Origin: Paracerasibacillus soli
Lineage (GTDB): Bacteria > Bacillota > Bacilli > Bacillales > Amphibacillaceae
Assembly (NCBI RefSeq): GCF_034006335.1
Contig: NZ_JAWDIQ010000003.1
Length of the DNA stretch: 64,000 nucleotides
Strand: one strand, 5' to 3'
The notes beneath the pieces were generated by a model. It did not search any database and was not told the DNA's origin. It saw only the letters and a list, made by a program, of their open reading frames with translations. How positions within the stretch are numbered: position 1 is the stretch's first letter; each line of letters opens with the position of its first letter. The position numbers and the translations under genes were made by a program. This document shows, piece after piece, positions 50,857-60,011 of this stretch.

Positions 50857-50923
50857 ACGGGTGCGATTGTTGAACATCAAAAGCCTAATTCCTCACCAAA
50901 AACATGTAGGAATTAGGCTTTTA
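50857..50923 (+). terminator. Terminator with the same repeat prefix
   Basis: AAGCCTAATTCCT (50881-50893) pairs with AGGAATTAGGCTT (50908-50920), a 13-bp stem ending in T's. The prefix CGGGTGCGATTGTTG is almost the same as at 49402. Confidence 0.75.
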
Positions 50924-50956
50924 TATCCTACGTTATTTTAAATCTCCTAATTGGTA

Positions 50957-51000
50957 AATACGGTGGCAATAGGTGGCAAGTTCTGTGGCAATCACCGGTA
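50957..51000 (+). repeat. GTGGCAA repeat cluster, possible integrase arm sites
   Basis: GGTGGCAAT, GGTGGCAAG and TGTGGCAAT occur in tandem within about 35 bases. Such GTGGCAA repeats often lie just after integrase genes in Firmicute phages and integrative elements, as arm-type binding sites. No integrase gene is present. The role is inferred. Confidence 0.45.
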
Positions 51001-51042
51001 AAAAAGATGACACAATTGGTACATTTCCTTGGCCGTAATCAT

Positions 51043-51153
51043 GCATTCAACTAACATCTATCGTTTGGTTCAAATTGGTTCAAGTAATGTCACTTTCAAT
51101 CCTTTTTCATACACTTTTATCCATATAACAATTCCCAAAACGTTGATATAAAT
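51043..51153 (+). repeat. About 110-bp imperfect repeat, copy 1 (GGTTCAA arms and CAAAACGTT core)
   Basis: ATTCAACTAACATCTATCG, paired GGTTCAA units and CCCAAAACGTTG recur in the same order at 56664-56775. The CAAAACGTT part matches the rpsI end. It looks like half of an attachment region. Confidence 0.75.
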
Positions 51154-51206
51154 GGATTACGATGTATTCAATAAACTTAGAATTCATCTGTATATTTTCT
51201 GTATAT

Positions 51207-51452
51207 TTCTCAAAACATTAATCTTAATAAAAACATTGATATATCAACGTTTGCAGGCTATCTCATTTATGGTGAGATAGCCTGTTTTTGTTCGAAGAAA
51301 AGTTAGTGAATGTAAATTGAATGTAACCTTTTATTGGAGTAAAATTCCATATCTTTTTGCAATGGTATTCTTAGCTCTTTCCATTATAGCAAGCGTCTAA
51401 AAAGCTGCTAATTTTTTATTTACTCAGTTGGTTTGTTAGTTTGAATGTACAT
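51207..51452 (+). repeat. 246-bp direct repeat, copy 2
   Basis: Second copy of 47729-47974, with about six substitutions. It begins TTCTCAAAACATTAATC, so it carries a non-coding rpsI end followed by a full copy of the rpsI terminator (51253-51289). Confidence 0.92.
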
Positions 51453-51619
51453 TTGCCATTTAATAAATGTAGGTTTTGGTAGTATGGTTATTAAGGTTAA
51501 TGTATTATTAGAATATAGAATCATTAGATTATTTTGTATTCACAAAAATGCCCGTAGTTTGCTTAACTAACGGGGCAGTATTGTTGAGGAAGGGCAATAT
51601 CATAAAAGTTTTTCATAGT

Positions 51620-51779
51620 TTGGGTATAAAGCATTGTTAGAGAATGGGTTTTCTTTAATCATTCCTTCAAGAGCAGGATATGCAGGTATATCAAAGGAAA
51701 TAGGAGAAAGCATATTTACTACGTATGTGTATTATATGACATGGAAAAAGGCACAATTTCCGCTATTTTATACCGAACT
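51620..51779 (+). pseudogene. Probable alpha/beta-hydrolase fragment
   Basis: One frame reads YKALLENGFSLIIPSRAGYA and continues ISKEIGESIFTTYVYY, like the N-terminal part of an alpha/beta hydrolase, without start or catalytic parts. The stretch 51780-52003 holds a short hydrophobic frame ending FHWKNSTY, which I cannot assign. The whole 51453-52003 interval looks like decayed cargo. Confidence 0.35.
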
Positions 51780-52003
51780 CAACCTGTAGCTAGAAGTTGT
51801 CTCATAGTATTAATGTACTACTTGTACTTATTTTCGGTGCCTGTACTGTTTTTATCTTCAATAGTTTTACAACTAGAGATAGTGCAATTGAACCTACCTT
51901 CCACTGGAAAAACAGTACATACTAAGTTGGTTGTGAGGGATTGTAGAGTAAATAAGCCAAGAATCCTTTGGATAATTGGCTAGCAATAAAGAAGGGATAT
52001 ATT

Positions 52004-52705
52004 ATGGGGTACAAAGTTATGTTAGTAGAAGATGATTTACAGTTAAGTAAGCTGATTCAGGAAAACTTGGAACGTTATGGTTATGATGTATATAAACCAA
52101 AAAACTTTTTTAATATAGTAAATGAGTTTATAAACATAAAGCCTGATTTGGTTTTGCTAGATATAAATTTACCTTATTATGATGGCTTTTTTTTATGTAG
52201 AAGTTTTCGTAAGCAGTCTAATGTTCCCATTATTATTATATCTGCTCGCAATCAAGAATTGGATCAAATTATGGCAATTGAGCTTGGAGCAGATGATTAT
52301 ATTACAAAACCATTTACATTTGGTTTGCTACAAACAAAAGTTAAATCAATCATCAGACGAATATACGGGGAATACTCCACATTGGATATTACAAATACTT
52401 GTGTTGGTGAACTTTGTATTGATGGTAAAATGCTTACATTAACCTTTCAGGAGAAAAAAGTTGAACTCAGCAAAAATGAATATAGGCTGTTGAAAAAGTT
52501 GATGGATAATTATGGTGATTTTGTTTCGAGGGAGGAGCTAATAGAAGAAGTATGGGACTCCGTTACATTTGTTGATGACAATACATTGACCGTAAATATC
52601 AGCAGAATAAAGAACATACTTTATAGATTGGGGTTTGATGATATTATAAAGAGTAAACGAGGTGTAGGTTATATGTTTTATAATCCTACACTCATGAGGG
52701 ATTAA
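52004..52705 (+). CDS. Response regulator, OmpR family (BceR-like)
   Basis: A 233-residue regulator. The receiver domain has the acidic pair VEDD, the phospho-acceptor Asp in LVLLDINLPYYDGF (near residue 50) and the Lys in DDYITKPF. The winged-helix domain ends TVNISRIKNILYRLG and KRGVGYMF. With the intramembrane-sensing kinase and ABC transporter that follow, it forms a BceRSAB-type module, which in Bacilli senses and counters peptide antibiotics such as bacitracin. ATG 52004 behind AAGAAGGG is the start. It lies two bases before the kinase gene. Confidence 0.87.
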   Translation: MGYKVMLVEDDLQLSKLIQENLERYGYDVYKPKNFFNIVNEFINIKPDLVLLDINLPYYDGFFLCRSFRKQSNVPIIIISARNQELDQIMAIELGADDYITKPFTFGLLQTKVKSIIRRIYGEYSTLDITNTCVGELCIDGKMLTLTFQEKKVELSKNEYRLLKKLMDNYGDFVSREELIEEVWDSVTFVDDNTLTVNISRIKNILYRLGFDDIIKSKRGVGYMFYNPTLMRD

Positions 52706-52707
52706 GA

Positions 52708-53725
52708 ATGTATAGTATAATATTTAGGAAGTTTATAAAAGATAGGGCCTTACTAATTTGCTTTTATATTATCAATATGGTTTCCGTCATTGCCTTTTTT
52801 CATTTAAGTGAACCACGAAACAAAGAGTTTTTTTACCCGCTATCTATTGGAATGTTTTTATTAATTTTATATTTAATCATTGACTGGTTCCGTTATTATC
52901 AAACAAACCGAGCAATCGAGCAAAAGTTAAGAAATCAATATGTTGAAATAGAGCCACACACGGAAGAGCAGAAAGCATTTCAACGCTTGCTGAATAAAAA
53001 TATAAAGGAACATACGGGAAGATATAATAAAATGAGAGAGCAAAATAAAGAAAGGTACTATTTTCTCTCACATTGGATGCATCATCTAAAAACACCAGTA
53101 TCCGTGATTGAATTAATTGTTGAGAAAGAAGTGCTCAATCCAGAAGTGCCTAACGGAAGCATTGGAACTAATAAAACGGGAAAATAAGCGACTTCATACA
53201 AGTATTGAACAAGGATTAACAATGATTAGGATGGAGAGCTTTGAAAATGACATGGAACCACGAGCGATTGATCTTGTTGGTTCTTTAAGAAAGATGATTA
53301 ACAATCGAAAGCATGAATTCATTTATAATCAGCTATACCCTTCCATTGAGTTTGAGGACGCATCAACTTTTGTCATTACTGATGAAAAATGGAATGAAAT
53401 CTTATTGGACCAGCTTATTTCAAATGCTATTAAATACTCTTATACCCGAGGTGGGAGTAAAAAGATCTTCTTTCGTATTGCTGATGAAGAAGGAAATATT
53501 ACATTATCAATAATAGATGAAGGAGTAGGAATTCCTAAATACGATATGGATCGAGTATTTGAACCGTTTTTTACTGGGGAAAATGGTAGACGAATCCGAA
53601 ACTCATCTGGAATTGGTCTATATCTTTGCAAAAAAATTTCAGAAAAGCTAGGACAAACGTTAACGATTCAATCAGAAGTGTCAAAGGGAACAGAAGTCCA
53701 AGTAAAATACCTTACAAAATTGTAA
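52708..53725 (+). CDS. Intramembrane-sensing histidine kinase (BceS-like; frame broken once)
   Basis: Two membrane segments with almost no external loop (residues 14-33 and 42-62) precede the phospho-acceptor region SHWMHHLKTPVSVIEL, the hallmark of BceS-type kinases. The catalytic domain has QLISNAIKYS (N box), IIDEGVGIPKYD (G1) and SSGIGLYLCKKI (G2). One extra base, or two missing, near 53150 splits the gene, not far from CCAGAAG. Corrected length is 338 residues. Such kinases sense peptides through the partner transporter. Confidence 0.83.
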
Positions 53726-53794
53726 GGTATTTTTAGTATAGACGATGGATGGTTTAAGCTACTTAAATTAATATACATAAAGGGAGGGTGAACC

Positions 53795-54558
53795 ATGGAT
53801 ATACTACAAGCGAATCATTTAGTGAGGTTATATGGAGATGAGGGAGAAGCTGGTTCTGTGAGAGCTTTAGACGGTATCAGTCTTTCAATTAATAAAGGAG
53901 AATTTCTTGCCATCATGGGGCCATCGGGAAGTGGGAAAACAACCTTATTGAATTTATTAAGTGGAATTGATAAACCTACTTCAGGAGAAGTGATTATTTC
54001 TGGGAATGAAATAAGTAATATGGGTGGTGATGAACTTGCGCTTTTTCGCAGAAGACGACTTGGATTTGTATTTCAGGAGTTTAATTTGTTAGATAGCTTA
54101 ACTGTCAAAGAAAATATTATGTTACCTATGATTTTAGAGAAAAAGATTGCTTCCTATATGGAAAAGAAGGCACTTGAGATGATGAACTTATTTAGGATAA
54201 AGATATAGCTAATAAATATCCTTATCAAATATCTGGAGGGCAGCAACAAAGAGTAGCAGTGAGTAGAGCACTTGTAAATGAACCAGATATTATATTGGCG
54301 GATGAACCAACAGGAAATTTAGATTCTAAATCATCTGCGACAATCTTGGAATGCTTTGAGAAAATAGTAACAGATTTTCAAACAACTATTTTAGTTGTTA
54401 CTCATGATGTATTTGCTGCAAGCTACTGTAATAAGGTCACCTTTATTAAAGATGGAAGAATTCATTCGCATATAGTGAAGAAGGGAACTAGGAAAGAATT
54501 TATAGATCAAATTATGGATAGTCTTGCGATTTTAGGGGGAGAAAGCAATGACATTTGA
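53795..54558 (+). CDS. ABC transporter ATP-binding protein (BceA-like; frame broken once)
   Basis: Walker A GPSGSGKTTLLN, Q-loop FVFQEFNLLD, signature ISGGQQQRVAVSRAL, Walker B IILADEPTGNLD and the H-loop VTHD. One A is missing near 54205 (RIKDIANKYPYQ). Corrected length is 254 residues. MacB/BceA-type ATPases extract peptides from the membrane surface rather than pump them across. It overlaps the permease by 11 bases. A hairpin with T's (about 53709-53733) lies between kinase and ATPase. Confidence 0.85.
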
Positions 54559-56559
54559 GCAACTTGTGTGGAAAATGGTAAAGGTAAATAAAAGGAAGTA
54601 TATCTTTTACTTTTTATGCAATAGTTTTACTGTCATGGTCTTCTTTATGTTTTCAACAGTCTTTTTTAACGATAAAATAATTGATAATCCACAGTTTCAG
54701 CAAGGGATGAACGAAATACTAATCATTCCAGCGGTAGCGTTGTTTATTTTTACAGTATTCTTTATTAGTTACGCTCACTCTATTTTCATTAAAAGAAGGA
54801 AAAAGAATTCGGTCTATTTATGACCTTAGGAATGTCTAATAGTGATCTTATAAAATTAATATTACTAGAAAATGTAGGGATTGCTCTTTCCTCTATTGCT
54901 ACAGGACTTTTATCAGGAATTGTATTTTCACGTTTATTTTTTCTTATTTTAATGAGCAATGTGGGTATAACAGATATTCCCTTTTATCTTAATGGAATGA
55001 TGTTTCTTTATACAATCGGGATATTTCTTATTGTTTTTATCGTTGCGATAGGAAAGTCCTTGTTCATGATGAAAACCTATGAACTTGTGAAAATCATGAA
55101 GTGGGATCGTATATCTGAAAGTAAGCCCCTTAAAAGTCCAGTTTTAGGTGTATTGGGAATAGCAATTATTTTATTTTCTATGTCAATTCTATATATATTT
55201 ACTTATGAAAAGAAGTTTAACCTAGATCAGACAATATTTAATCATATATATGACTTGGGGGAAGGCACACCCTTTATTTTATGTACAATAAGCCTTTTTC
55301 TTGGTTTATATTTGGCTGTTTCCCGGTTTGGTAGTTTTTTACTTAAATATACTAAAAAGTATCCAAGCATCTATTATCGTAGACTCTTAACTTTAACGAG
55401 CATTGACTTTAAATTTAAACAACTTAAATCAACATTTATGCTTATTATTATTATGGCAATGGTGACTATTTTTTATAGCACCCTAACCTTAAACTTTTAC
55501 TCTAGTGCTGAAAATATAGCGGAAGAACTTCCATACGATATTGCTTTTGTCAAAACGGAAACAAAAAATAACATCTCATTAGATGAACTTTCTGAAACAT
55601 TTAATAATAACAATCATGTCATACTTGAGCATCATCTTATAGAGACATTTGATTATTTCGAGTTTAACCCCCAATGGAATTTTATGTACAGGTATACGTT
55701 TATGCCAGTAGAGAGTTTTAATAAAGTCTCAAAAACGAAGCTTCATATTAGTGAAGGACATTATATTTATTTGATTAGTTCTACTATTTCAGAGGAAAAC
55801 AGTGATTATACAGAAGGGTTTAATTTTAACAATGGGGAGGAAAACATCTCGTTAGCTTTACAGGATATTGTTATAGAACCGATATTTGATTATCGTTTTC
55901 GTTATTATAATGCTGATATTATTTTAGTAAACGAGAGAGATTACGAGATGTTAAGAAATATCTTAGATGTATATCCTGCCGAGATACATTGGCTAGATAT
56001 AACCGACTGGAAACGATCAGCTGAGGTGGTTAATGAATTAACGAAAAAATTACAGGAAAAAAATCAATTAACTCCTAAAATTGACGAGTATCCTATCGGG
56101 CAATTTTCTCCATACTCTGAAAAGGAGTTGTTAGTGCCCGTTTCAAAAGTAAATGAATACAATAGAAATAGAATAGATGGTGGATTAATATTTTTTGTAT
56201 CCACATTTTTAAGTATCTTATTTTTCTTTGCGACGTTTATTCTAGTGTATTTGAATTTATTTGCGGATATTGAACAGGAAAGAATAAAATATCGAAAGTT
56301 ATATAAGATAGGAATTACAAAAAAAGAGGTAAAAAAGATGGTTTCAAAAGAACTGAGAATTTTGTTCTTTTTGGCACCAATTATTGGAATCATTTTAAGC
56401 TATATATATATTATAACGATTGTTCAAGACGGTGGAGGTATTATGTCTAAACCTATCCTGATTGTAAACTTTTTAACAATTGGAGGTTTATATCTACTCT
56501 TGCAAATCATTTACTATCTCTTTGCGAAAAGGAAATATTCGAATGAGATCATAAGTTAG
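54548..56559 (+). CDS. ABC transporter permease (BceB-like; frame broken once)
   Basis: Two frames (54548-54823 and 54820-56559) join when one A is restored near 54801, giving 670 residues (KKEFGLFMTLGMSNSDLIKL). There are about ten membrane segments, with a large extracellular domain of about 200 residues between segments 7 and 8, the detection domain of BceB-type permeases. Together with the ATPase it is likely to confer resistance to a cell-wall-active peptide; the substrate cannot be told from sequence. Confidence 0.85.
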
Positions 56560-56663
56560 GTAATCTTATCTCTTAAACTTTTTTTAACTATGTATTTACT
56601 ATAATAAGCACCCTTCGTTAAAAGATTTAAATGTGCACAAGCAGTGAATAATATTAGCAAAAT

Positions 56664-56775
56664 GTATTCAACTAACATCTATCGTGTTGGTTCGAACTGG
56701 TTCAAGTAGTGTCAATTCCAATCCTTTTTCATACACTTTTATCTATACGACAATTCCCAAAACGTTGGAACAAAT
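56664..56775 (+). repeat. About 110-bp imperfect repeat, copy 2
   Basis: Matches 51043-51153 (ATTCAACTAACATCTATCG, GGTTCGAACTGGTTCAAG, CCCAAAACGTTGG). The two copies lie before the two distal rpsI-like cores, at 51207 and 57650. Confidence 0.75.
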
Positions 56776-56839
56776 GCTGTCGTATCAACGGCTAGCATGT
56801 GCTTTTTGATGCAAATTTGAATATAGCGTATAAATTTAC

Positions 56840-56876
56840 TTTAAAGCACTGGCAGGAATGTCGGTGCCTTTTTGTG
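56840..56876 (+). terminator. Weak terminator before the Fic gene
   Basis: GCACTGGCAGGAATGTCGGTGC forms an imperfect stem, followed by CTTTTTG. Otherwise 56560-56982 holds only the repeat at 56664-56775. Confidence 0.45.
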
Positions 56877-56982
56877 TCTTAAAAGTTATTAAGGATAAAA
56901 AGTACTAAATTTAACTAATATGTGTATATTAGATACATTAAGATTATTTTATTGAAAAACAATTCTTACTAGGAGCGGTGTG

Positions 56983-57624
56983 ATGTCACCAATCAGAGGA
57001 ATTAAAAAGTTGCCAGCTAGTGTGAATAAAGAGTTAGCATCAGAACTGTTTATAAAGTTAGCGCTCGTGTCGTCAAATATAAGTAGATTAGATGAAAAAC
57101 TAAGACATTCTGTTGTAAAAAGTGATTTAGTTAATACACTCGCTTTAAAAGAATCTGTTCAATCGACCAAAATTGAAGGCACTCAAGTTACCTTCACAGA
57201 TATGATTAATGACAAACATATATCTAAACAAAAAGCAGAACATAGAGAAGTTCTAAATTATCGTAAAGCGTTAGCGCTTGGACAAGAACGAATTCAAAAC
57301 GGCTATCCTCTTAAAACTCGTCTCATTTTAGATCTTCATAAGGTGTTGATGAAAGATGCTAGGGGGACGCATGCAAGTAGTGGAGAGTTTCGAAAAGTTC
57401 CTAATTGGATAGGACCCACAAAACGATTTGAAGATGCAGTTTATGTTCCTGTAGATGCTGATGAAATTGAAAACCATATGGAGAATTGGGGAATTTTCGC
57501 TAATAAACATCCTTATGGAGAAACGATGGATACCACTCATCTTTCGAAAGATGAATTTATTTTAGACGAAACTACTCATCCTTTATTAAAAGTTGCGATT
57601 CTTCATGCTCAATTTGAATCCTGA
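56983..57624 (+). pseudogene. Fic-family protein, truncated before the catalytic motif
   Basis: The protein of 213 residues starts like a Fic/DUF4172-type protein: Fic_N domain with the inhibitory-helix pattern S-T-K-I-E-G near residue 59, then the Fic domain start (RLILDLHKVLMKDARG, SGEFRKVPNWIGP, HPLLKVAILHAQFES). It stops just where the family continues with the catalytic HPFxDGNGR motif. That motif is absent, so AMP transfer is not expected. The stop comes 26 bases before an exact copy of the rpsI end (57650). ATG 56983 follows AGGAGCGG. Confidence 0.8.
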
Positions 57625-57649
57625 GTATGTATAAAACAGATGCTTGTAT

Positions 57650-57666
57650 TTCTCAAAACGTTAATC
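57650..57666 (+). repeat. Third copy of the rpsI attachment core
   Basis: TTCTCAAAACGTTAATC is identical to 47729-47745. The next 30 bases (TTAATATACCAACATTTACAG) look like a diverged form of the rpsI flank (TTGATATATCAACGTTTGCAG), and GGTTCAAGTTAGTTCAAA follows at about 57704-57721. It probably marks the distal end of the island. Confidence 0.8.
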
Positions 57667-57729
57667 ACTTTGTTAATATACCAACATTTACAGAGCCTTT
57701 TTGGTTCAAGTTAGTTCAAATTAATATTA

Positions 57730-57758
57730 AGACATCAGCATTTTGCTGATGTCTTTTT
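57730..57758 (+). terminator. Bidirectional terminator at the island end
   Basis: AGACATCAGCA (57730-57740) pairs perfectly with TGCTGATGTCT (57744-57754), then T's. It lies between the island and the convergent small gene at 57860. Confidence 0.8.
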
Positions 57759-57859
57759 AGGTTCTCCCTGTAACTAGCTTTAATACCTCGCCAAACGCTT
57801 CTCTTTTTTTCTTCCGGCTCTTCTATAGGGTTATAAGAGTAATTTAGTATTACCTAGTC

Positions 57860-58042
57860 TTAAAAAATCACCAGTGAGTTCATATCGCCTGTATCAATGG
57901 AAAAACTAGCCATATCCAACCGTTTCCCTTCATTGTCTAATCTCGATATTCTAAAGATAAACTTTTGCTTATCCTCATCTTGCAGATATATATCTGAAAG
58001 CAATCCTTCAAAAATTACGAAAATAACGGTCAATTCATTCAC
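57860..58042 (-). CDS. Small hypothetical protein
   Basis: A 60-residue reading frame on the minus strand with a good ribosome site (AGGAGGAG) before its GTG start. It begins MNELTVIFVIFEGLLSDIYL and has a charged middle part. No motif that I recognise. The convincing ribosome site and the lack of a competing gene argue that it is real. It is transcribed away from padR. Confidence 0.5.
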   Translation of the reverse strand: MNELTVIFVIFEGLLSDIYLQDEDKQKFIFRISRLDNEGKRLDMASFSIDTGDMNSLVIF

Positions 58043-58098
58043 ACATCGGTACTCCTCCTGTTGAATCGCTAAATAAAATATGTTACCTTAATATCATC

Positions 58099-58137
58099 TA
58101 TAATGTCGAACTCCGATATTGTATTCCGATAATATGG
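58099..58137 (+). promoter_or_regulatory. Promoter and possible operator of padR-chrA
   Basis: A TATAAT at 58099-58104 has no good -35. Just after it, TCCGATATTG and TCCGATAATA repeat with 12-base spacing, and ATATTGTATTCCGATAATAT is roughly palindromic. PadR regulators usually bind next to their own promoter, so this is a candidate site. Confidence 0.35.
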
Positions 58138-58146
58138 CGATAAGAG

Positions 58147-58461
58147 GTGAATAAACTGGAAGATAAAATACTAAGAAAACTCTTCTTGGGTTTTATACAA
58201 ATACATATTTTGCATCATGCTATGGAACATCCTATCTATGGTGCTTGGATGCAAGAAGAACTGCAAGAACACGGATATGAAATTAGTTCAGGAACCTTGT
58301 ATCCAATTCTACACAGTATGGAAAAAGATGAACTTTTATTAAAAGAAAAGCGAAACGTAGAAGGGAGAATAAGGAAATATTACACGGCAACTAGCAAAGG
58401 TGAAGAAGTTTTCAATCAAGCTAGGGCAAAGGCTTATGAATTATTTAAAGAAATTAAATAG
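58147..58461 (+). CDS. PadR-family transcriptional regulator
   Basis: A 104-residue winged-helix protein: LGFIQIHILHHAMEHPIYGAWM, EISSGTLYPILHSMEKDELL, RIRKYYTATSKGEEVF, the full PadR pattern. PadR proteins are usually repressors that respond to a small molecule. It lies 17 bases before chrA; PadR-ChrA pairs are known in Bacilli, and chromate-linked control of the transporter is likely. Start GTG 58147. Confidence 0.87.
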   Translation: MNKLEDKILRKLFLGFIQIHILHHAMEHPIYGAWMQEELQEHGYEISSGTLYPILHSMEKDELLLKEKRNVEGRIRKYYTATSKGEEVFNQARAKAYELFKEIK

Positions 58462-58478
58462 TTAAAGTTGGTGAAAAT

Positions 58479-59672
58479 ATGAATGAAAAAAAGGACAATA
58501 AGCTAAAAACTTGGCTAGAAATCTTAATAGTTTCTGTTAGACTTGGACTAACTTCATTTGGAGGACCTATCGCACATTTAGGTTATTTTCATGAAGAATA
58601 TATCCGAAGAAGAAAATGGATGGATGAAAAAAGCTATGCAGACTTAGTTGCCCTTTGTCAGTTTTTACCGGGTCCTGCTAGTAGTCAGGTTGGAATTGGT
58701 ATTGGTGTCATGCGTGGCGGAGTATTAGGAGGAATCATTTCGTTTCTAGGCTTTACACTCCCGTCCGTCGTTGCTCTTATTATTTTTGCCACCTTTCTTC
58801 ATACTTTTGGAATAGAAGATGCGGGATGGATTAGTGGATTAAAAATCGTTGCTGTTGTAGTTGTCGCACATGCAGTCTTAGGTATGGCTAAAAAGTTAAC
58901 TCCCGACCTTCAAAGAAAAGCCATTGCATTATTTGCATTGGTCGTCACTTTACTATGGCAGACAGCTTACACACAGATAGGTGCCATCTTAATAGCGGGG
59001 ATTGTTAGTTTTTATCTATATCGACAGGAAACTATTCAGGAGGAACAATCGGAAGCCCATTTTCCTATTTCACGTTGTTTAGGATATTCTTGTCTAACCT
59101 TATTTTTTGGTTTGTTGATCTTTCTTCCTATACTACGTAACCTTACATCAATAGAATGGATTGCTTTTTTTGATAGCTTTTATCGTTCTGGTTCTCTTGT
59201 ATTTGGTGGGGGGCACGTTGTTTTACCTTTATTAGAACAGGAATTTGTTCCTACTGGATGGTTAAATGAACAGGAATTTCTAGCAGGATATGGTGCTGCT
59301 CAGGCAGTTCCTGGACCACTATTTACGTTTGCAGCATATATTGGTGCGGTGATTAACGGCTGGAAAGGTGGTCTGCTTGCTATGTTCGCAATCTTTTTAC
59401 CAGCATTTCTTCTTACTCTAGGCACATTACCATTTTGGGATGCCTTGAGGAGTAATCCTAAAATAAAAGGTGCTTTAATGGGGGTAAATGCCTCTGTTGT
59501 AGGTATCTTAATATCTGCGCTTTATCATCCAATTTGGACTAGCTCAGTTCTTACACCAATAGATTTGGTGCTAGCAGCAATCCTATTTAGTATGTTGGTA
59601 TATTGGAAATTGCCACCATGGACTATTGTGGTTACAGGTGCAGCAGGTGGATTGTTAACGTCGTATATATAG
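58479..59672 (+). CDS. chrA: Chromate transporter ChrA
   Basis: A 397-residue long-chain CHR-family protein made of two homologous halves. The first has RLGLTSFGGPIAHLGYF and LCQFLPGPASSQVGIGIG; the second has SGSLVFGGGHVVLPLLEQEF and GYGAAQAVPGPLFTFAAYIG. There are about ten membrane segments. The family exports chromate and gives resistance. Intact; co-transcribed with padR. Confidence 0.92.
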   Translation: MNEKKDNKLKTWLEILIVSVRLGLTSFGGPIAHLGYFHEEYIRRRKWMDEKSYADLVALCQFLPGPASSQVGIGIGVMRGGVLGGIISFLGFTLPSVVALIIFATFLHTFGIEDAGWISGLKIVAVVVVAHAVLGMAKKLTPDLQRKAIALFALVVTLLWQTAYTQIGAILIAGIVSFYLYRQETIQEEQSEAHFPISRCLGYSCLTLFFGLLIFLPILRNLTSIEWIAFFDSFYRSGSLVFGGGHVVLPLLEQEFVPTGWLNEQEFLAGYGAAQAVPGPLFTFAAYIGAVINGWKGGLLAMFAIFLPAFLLTLGTLPFWDALRSNPKIKGALMGVNASVVGILISALYHPIWTSSVLTPIDLVLAAILFSMLVYWKLPPWTIVVTGAAGGLLTSYI

Positions 59673-59804
59673 AGGAATGAATCTAAAGCAAATCGATTTA
59701 TTCTAAAATAAAAATCAAACTAGAATTGAAAGAAACCATTAAAAATATGTCTTTGAAGAAAAATAAAAACGATTAGTAAGGTGAGGTTATCTCTAACAAG
59801 AAAA

Positions 59805-59850
59805 TGTCATCGTAAAGGCCATTCCAAATTAGGGATGGGATAGCCTTTCT
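59805..59850 (+). terminator. Probable terminator after chrA
   Basis: AAGGCCATTCC pairs imperfectly with GGGATAGCCTT, followed by TCT. The rest of 59673-60010 shows no gene that I can support. Confidence 0.4.
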
Positions 59851-60011
59851 CAACCTTTTATTCAATTACGCCAGATTGTGGGAGGTTCTTGATGGCTAAG
59901 TCAATTTGTTGAGCTTGTAAAGGGGAAAGATACTCCATAGCACAAAGGTAGTTATTTCCTTAATAGACTGACTACTAGATGTCAATTTCTACTAATGTTA
60001 TAAGTAAACTA

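Noticed and set aside
47729..51452. Insertion sequence bounded by the 246-bp repeats
   Set aside because: The repeats contain the rpsI end and terminator, not inverted-repeat ends, and the interval has no complete transposase.
51741..51983. 80-codon open frame before the response regulator
   Set aside because: No ribosome site or family match; it runs through decayed sequence, and another frame there looks more protein-like.
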